Of a stretch of 24,878 nucleotides of DNA, positions 21,985 to 24,878 are shown one piece after another. The position numbers were made by a program, and so were the translations under genes. The stretch covers positions 1 through 24,878 of the forward strand of contig JAZNGT010000024.1 in NCBI GenBank assembly GCA_045576635.1, read 5' to 3'. The notes beneath the pieces were generated by a model, which was given only the letters and a program-made list of their open reading frames with translations, was not told where the DNA came from and did not search any database. The first letter of the stretch is position 1, and every line of letters begins with the position of its first letter. This DNA comes from Congzhengia sp045576635 (GTDB lineage: Bacteria; Bacillota; Clostridia; UBA1381; UBA9506).

Positions 21985-22722
21985 ATGAGCCAGAATCATA
22001 AAATTACGCTCATGTATAACGGCGCAAATTACGGCGGTTGGCAAATACAGAAAAATGCAGTAACCATACAGCAAAAGGTAGAAGAAGCATTTTCTGTTAT
22101 CTTGCGCACACCCGTCGAACTGATTGGCGCAAGCAGAACGGATGCAGGCGTTCACGCAATGAACTACACGGCAAACGCGTTTTTTGATACAGACCTTTCG
22201 GATGAGAGAATTTTAAAAGGTGTAAACGCACTTTTACCCGAAGACATCCGTGTAAAATCTATTGAGGATTGCGATGCGGATTTTCATGCACGTTATATGG
22301 CAAAATCAAAAACATATATTTATACCATTGATACTTCTATCTACGGGGATGTGTTTAAAAAACCGTATGTATGGCGGTTTCGCTATCCGCTTGATTTTGC
22401 ATCTATGCAAAAATGCACGCAGTTTTTTATAGGACGGCACGACTTTTCCGCATTTATGTCAAAAGGCGGTCAGGCAAAAACGTTTGAGCGCGAAATCTTT
22501 GAATGTTCACTTACAAAAGAAGACGATTTGATTACGCTTAAAATCTGCGGTGACGGTTTTTTATATAATATGGTACGCATTATAGCAGGTACACTTGTGA
22601 GTGTGGGACGTGGGTTTTTATCCTGGGAGGAGATTCCCGACGTCATTCTCTCAAAAGAACGAAAGCGTGCAGGAATTACTGCACCGCCCGAGGGGCTTAT
22701 GCTGTATGAGATTACATATTAG
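21985..22722 (+). CDS. truA: tRNA pseudouridine(38-40) synthase TruA (245 aa)
   Basis: Converts uridines 38-40 of the tRNA anticodon stem to pseudouridine. The family start is ITLMYNGANYGGWQIQ, the catalytic Asp53 lies in ASRTDAGVHA, and later motifs are FHARYMAKSKTY, GRHDFSAFMSKG and the end APPEGLMLYEI. The ATG at 21985 is chosen because GGAGGGG sits at 21976-21982; the frame is open further upstream but overlaps ecfT. The order ecfA1-ecfA2-ecfT-truA is widespread in Firmicutes, but there rplM and rpsI usually follow, and they do not here. Confidence 0.95.
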   Translation: MSQNHKITLMYNGANYGGWQIQKNAVTIQQKVEEAFSVILRTPVELIGASRTDAGVHAMNYTANAFFDTDLSDERILKGVNALLPEDIRVKSIEDCDADFHARYMAKSKTYIYTIDTSIYGDVFKKPYVWRFRYPLDFASMQKCTQFFIGRHDFSAFMSKGGQAKTFEREIFECSLTKEDDLITLKICGDGFLYNMVRIIAGTLVSVGRGFLSWEEIPDVILSKERKRAGITAPPEGLMLYEITY

Positions 22723-22766
22723 CCGAATAAAATGAAATGGTGCCTTTAAGGCCGGGGGAACAAACT

Positions 22767-23894
22767 ATGAAACAATCAGTGATAAAAAAAATAGCACTTG
22801 CGCTTATGATTGCCGTAGGTGTATTGCTTTGCCTTTTCTTAGCGAGAGAGGTAGCAATCCGCTTTTTTGGCTATACACCGCCCGCAATTTCTGAGAGTCA
22901 GCAAAAGAAGGTAAAAGAGGTAGAGGTATCGCTTGACCCTTCTGCACAATATCAGCATATTGTGACAAATAACTATATTTATTTTGTCTCGACCGATAAG
23001 ATTATCATTGCATCCGGTAGCGGAAAACAAGAAGAGGAATTGGATATTATCACATCGAATCCGGTAGTAAAACACAGTGGTAAATATGTTTTAGTGGGCG
23101 ACGTCGGTGGTAAAAATGTATATCTTATAAACGGAACATCCATCAAAAAGACCATCGTTACAAAGGGTGCACTTGTAGACCTTTATGTAAATGCTTCGGG
23201 TTACACCATTTTGGTTACAGAAGGAGATATGCATAAGCGTGATGTAACGGTTTACAACACAAAAGGCGAAGAACAGTTTGTATGGAATTCGGGAAACGCA
23301 CTTGTTTTAGGTGCGGCGATTGCGGATAACAACAAAAACATTGTAATTTCCACGCTCGATACATCGGATGGAACGATGAAATCGGTACTTTCCTTTTATA
23401 ACATTTCAAATGAAGCACCGATTAAGACAGAAGAATGTAAAGATGAACTTTATGCAGCAATTGAGATCTGCGGATCGCATGTTTACTGTGTTGGTGATTC
23501 AAAAACATCTGTTTACCGTCTTTCCGGCAGTAAAACGGCAGACATACCATATAACGGAAAAACTCTGATTACGTATAAAACAAATAAATCTCATATTGTT
23601 ATGGCATTTTCCGAATCAGCACTTGACGGAAAACGATATGACATTGCATCTTACACCGTTTCCGGAAAAAAGGCAGGTTCATACGAACTTGACTATCAGA
23701 TTGAGTACTTTGACTTTGTGGAAGATACCATTGCAATCAGCCGTGGCAGACTAATTGATATTGTAACCTTAACCGGCCGTGAGAAAAAACTTTTAGACCC
23801 CGGTGTCGATATTCAGAACATTCGCTTTTTAAACGGTGCAACGAGCGCAGTTGGTTTTACGGCAAGAGGTGCATATATTTTCAGCATATCGTAA
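22767..23894 (+). CDS. Membrane-anchored beta-propeller-like protein, possibly DUF5711 (375 aa)
   Basis: One N-terminal hydrophobic helix (about residues 7-25) is followed by an outer domain of about 340 residues made of repeating short beta-strands with a WD/PQQ-like rhythm (for example YIYFVSTDKIIIASGSGK, then KYVLVGDVGGKNVYLING). This resembles the DUF5711 family of Clostridia; I am only moderately sure of the family and no function is established. No catalytic motif is visible. The ATG at 22767 is chosen over 22737 because GGGGGA lies just before it. It sits 44 bp after truA, the largest gap in the run, and 26 bp before a CvpA-family gene. Confidence 0.72.
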   Translation: MKQSVIKKIALALMIAVGVLLCLFLAREVAIRFFGYTPPAISESQQKKVKEVEVSLDPSAQYQHIVTNNYIYFVSTDKIIIASGSGKQEEELDIITSNPVVKHSGKYVLVGDVGGKNVYLINGTSIKKTIVTKGALVDLYVNASGYTILVTEGDMHKRDVTVYNTKGEEQFVWNSGNALVLGAAIADNNKNIVISTLDTSDGTMKSVLSFYNISNEAPIKTEECKDELYAAIEICGSHVYCVGDSKTSVYRLSGSKTADIPYNGKTLITYKTNKSHIVMAFSESALDGKRYDIASYTVSGKKAGSYELDYQIEYFDFVEDTIAISRGRLIDIVTLTGREKKLLDPGVDIQNIRFLNGATSAVGFTARGAYIFSIS

Positions 23895-23920
23895 ATTGAT
23901 TTTTTTGCAGGAGGTGCGTT

Positions 23921-24583
23921 ATGAGTATCAATTACATTGACCTTTTTGTGCTTTTAATAGTAATTGTCTCAATTGTATTCGGGTTTAAAAAGGGTTTTTT
24001 AAAAACGATAACCGGCCTTTTGTCGATTGTGCTTTCTCTGGTGCTTGCCATGACGCTTTATCCCCATGCGGCAAAAATCATCGAAAACACATTTGTTTAT
24101 GATGTTGTTTATGAAAAAACTGCTGAGTTTATTAGCGTGCCGGATAATCAGGCAGACAATGTTTCAAATTTCAGTCTCGGAAGTTTAAATCTTCCGAGAA
24201 ACCTTACCGCATATATGCAGCAAAAAGCAGAGGAGACGACACGTTCTTTTGCTGTTACCATTTCAGATACCGTGGCAACACTTGCGGTAAAAATCGTAAG
24301 CATGCTGTTGGTTTTTGTGGTGGCAAGACTTTTGATCTATCTTATAACGAAATTTGCAGGAGTTATTAAAAAACTTCCTGTCATAGGATTCGGAGACAGT
24401 TTGCTTGGCGCACTATTCGGACTATTTCGCGGTATGATTATTGTTTACATATTACTTGCGGTTGTCACATTTTTAACGTCTATGTCGCCCCAAGGCACAG
24501 CATCAAAAATGATAAAATCATCCGAATTTGCAAAAGTTATGTATCATGATAACGTGCTTTTGGATTTTGCATATAAAAATTAA
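23921..24583 (+). CDS. CvpA-family membrane protein (220 aa)
   Basis: The N-terminus INYIDLFVLLIVIVSIVFGFKKG is typical of the CvpA family (colicin V production), with an early helix pair, a polar loop (about residues 60-110), and two more hydrophobic segments including GFGDSLLGALFGLFRGMIIVYILL. The GD-x-x-LGA-x-FG-x-x-RG motif is the best family marker. Four membrane helices are expected. The role in Firmicutes is not settled; family members have been linked to envelope integrity. AGGAGG precedes the ATG. It is the last gene before the ilvE promoter, and no terminator is visible after it. Confidence 0.85.
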   Translation: MSINYIDLFVLLIVIVSIVFGFKKGFLKTITGLLSIVLSLVLAMTLYPHAAKIIENTFVYDVVYEKTAEFISVPDNQADNVSNFSLGSLNLPRNLTAYMQQKAEETTRSFAVTISDTVATLAVKIVSMLLVFVVARLLIYLITKFAGVIKKLPVIGFGDSLLGALFGLFRGMIIVYILLAVVTFLTSMSPQGTASKMIKSSEFAKVMYHDNVLLDFAYKN

Positions 24584-24590
24584 TTCTCGT

Positions 24591-24619
24591 TTGACATAAC
24601 GCATATGCTGCGTTATAAT
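24591..24619 (+). promoter_or_regulatory. Consensus ilvE promoter with a palindrome in the spacer
   Basis: TTGACA (24591-24596) and TATAAT (24614-24619) are both perfect with a 17-bp spacer. Nearly the whole spacer is the palindrome AACGCA-N5-TGCGTT (24598-24614). No T run follows, so it is not a terminator and looks like a repressor operator. Confidence 0.85.
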
Positions 24620-24652
24620 AATAAAGAAAGATTATTTTTTGGAGGCATCAAA

Positions 24653-24878
24653 ATGGATATTAAAGTTATTAAAACCACAGCGCCGAAAGCAAAACCGAGT
24701 GCAGATGCTCTGGGCTTCGGCAAACATTTTACAGATCATATGTTCGTGATGGACTATTCTCCCGATCTTGGCTGGCATGATGCGAAGATCATTCCTTTTG
24801 GTCCCCTTACGCTCCATCCCGCATCCACCGTATTCCATTACGGTGCGGAAATTTTTGAAGGCCTCAAGGCATACAGAA
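24653..24878 (+). CDS. ilvE: Branched-chain amino-acid aminotransferase, N-terminal part (75 codons, cut by window end)
   Basis: A PLP-dependent class IV aminotransferase that interconverts 2-oxo acids and leucine, isoleucine or valine. The visible part ends with FHYGAEIFEGLKAYR, the conserved early motif of the long (group II) IlvE type, preceded by FTDHMFVMDYSPDLGWHDAKI. The catalytic Lys lies beyond the window. GGAGG (24641-24645) precedes the ATG by 7 bp. It has its own strong promoter and completes the pathway started by the leu operon. Confidence 0.93.
   Translation, partial: MDIKVIKTTAPKAKPSADALGFGKHFTDHMFVMDYSPDLGWHDAKIIPFGPLTLHPASTVFHYGAEIFEGLKAYR

Overview
The window looks like low-GC Firmicutes DNA, most probably an uncultured or gut-type Clostridia. 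The reasons are a leucine T-box leader, near-consensus TTGACA/TATAAT promoters with 17-bp spacers, strong AGGAGG ribosome binding sites, a copper-amine-oxidase-N stalk domain and a paired DUF4330-like gene set. I cannot name the genus.

Left end (1-262) is not natural sequence throughout. Bases 90-173 are a complete MGI/DNBSEQ library adapter (42-nt arm, 10-nt index, 32-nt arm) flanked by two exact copies of one 89-bp insert. Only the second copy (174-262) can plausibly join the genome, so the first 173 bases should be removed as an assembly artefact.

263-1297 is a small AT-rich accessory cassette: a minus-strand XRE repressor, a divergent promoter carrying two near-palindromic operators, then two unrecognised small genes, one of them an acidic C-tail-anchored membrane protein. 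1516-4595 holds a CapA/PgsA-like metallophosphatase, a second XRE repressor, and a divergent secreted polysaccharide deacetylase with a stalk domain. The promoter of the deacetylase is bracketed by two TGACA-N9-TGTCA operators.

4667-6762 is a divergent pair: a D-malate/tartrate-type decarboxylating dehydrogenase and a LysR regulator. 6770-11637 is the leucine operon leuA-leuC-leuD-leuB behind a strong promoter and a T-box riboswitch with a CUC (Leu) specifier; it ends at a clear terminator. The window closes with the start of ilvE, the aminotransferase for the last leucine step, under its own promoter.

11819-24583 is a run of twelve same-strand genes with gaps of 44 bp or less and several overlaps, apparently one transcription unit: murJ, an O-antigen-ligase/polymerase-type protein, a GT4 glycosyltransferase, two DUF4330-like membrane proteins, proB, proA, the ECF transporter energising module (ecfA1, ecfA2, ecfT), truA, a membrane-anchored DUF5711-like protein and a CvpA-family protein. 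It combines surface polysaccharide export, proline synthesis, vitamin uptake and tRNA modification.

I see no CRISPR array, transposase, integrase, rRNA or tRNA gene. Most of the window is ordinary core metabolism. The least explained parts are the left accessory cassette, the operator pairs, and the palindrome inside the ilvE promoter.
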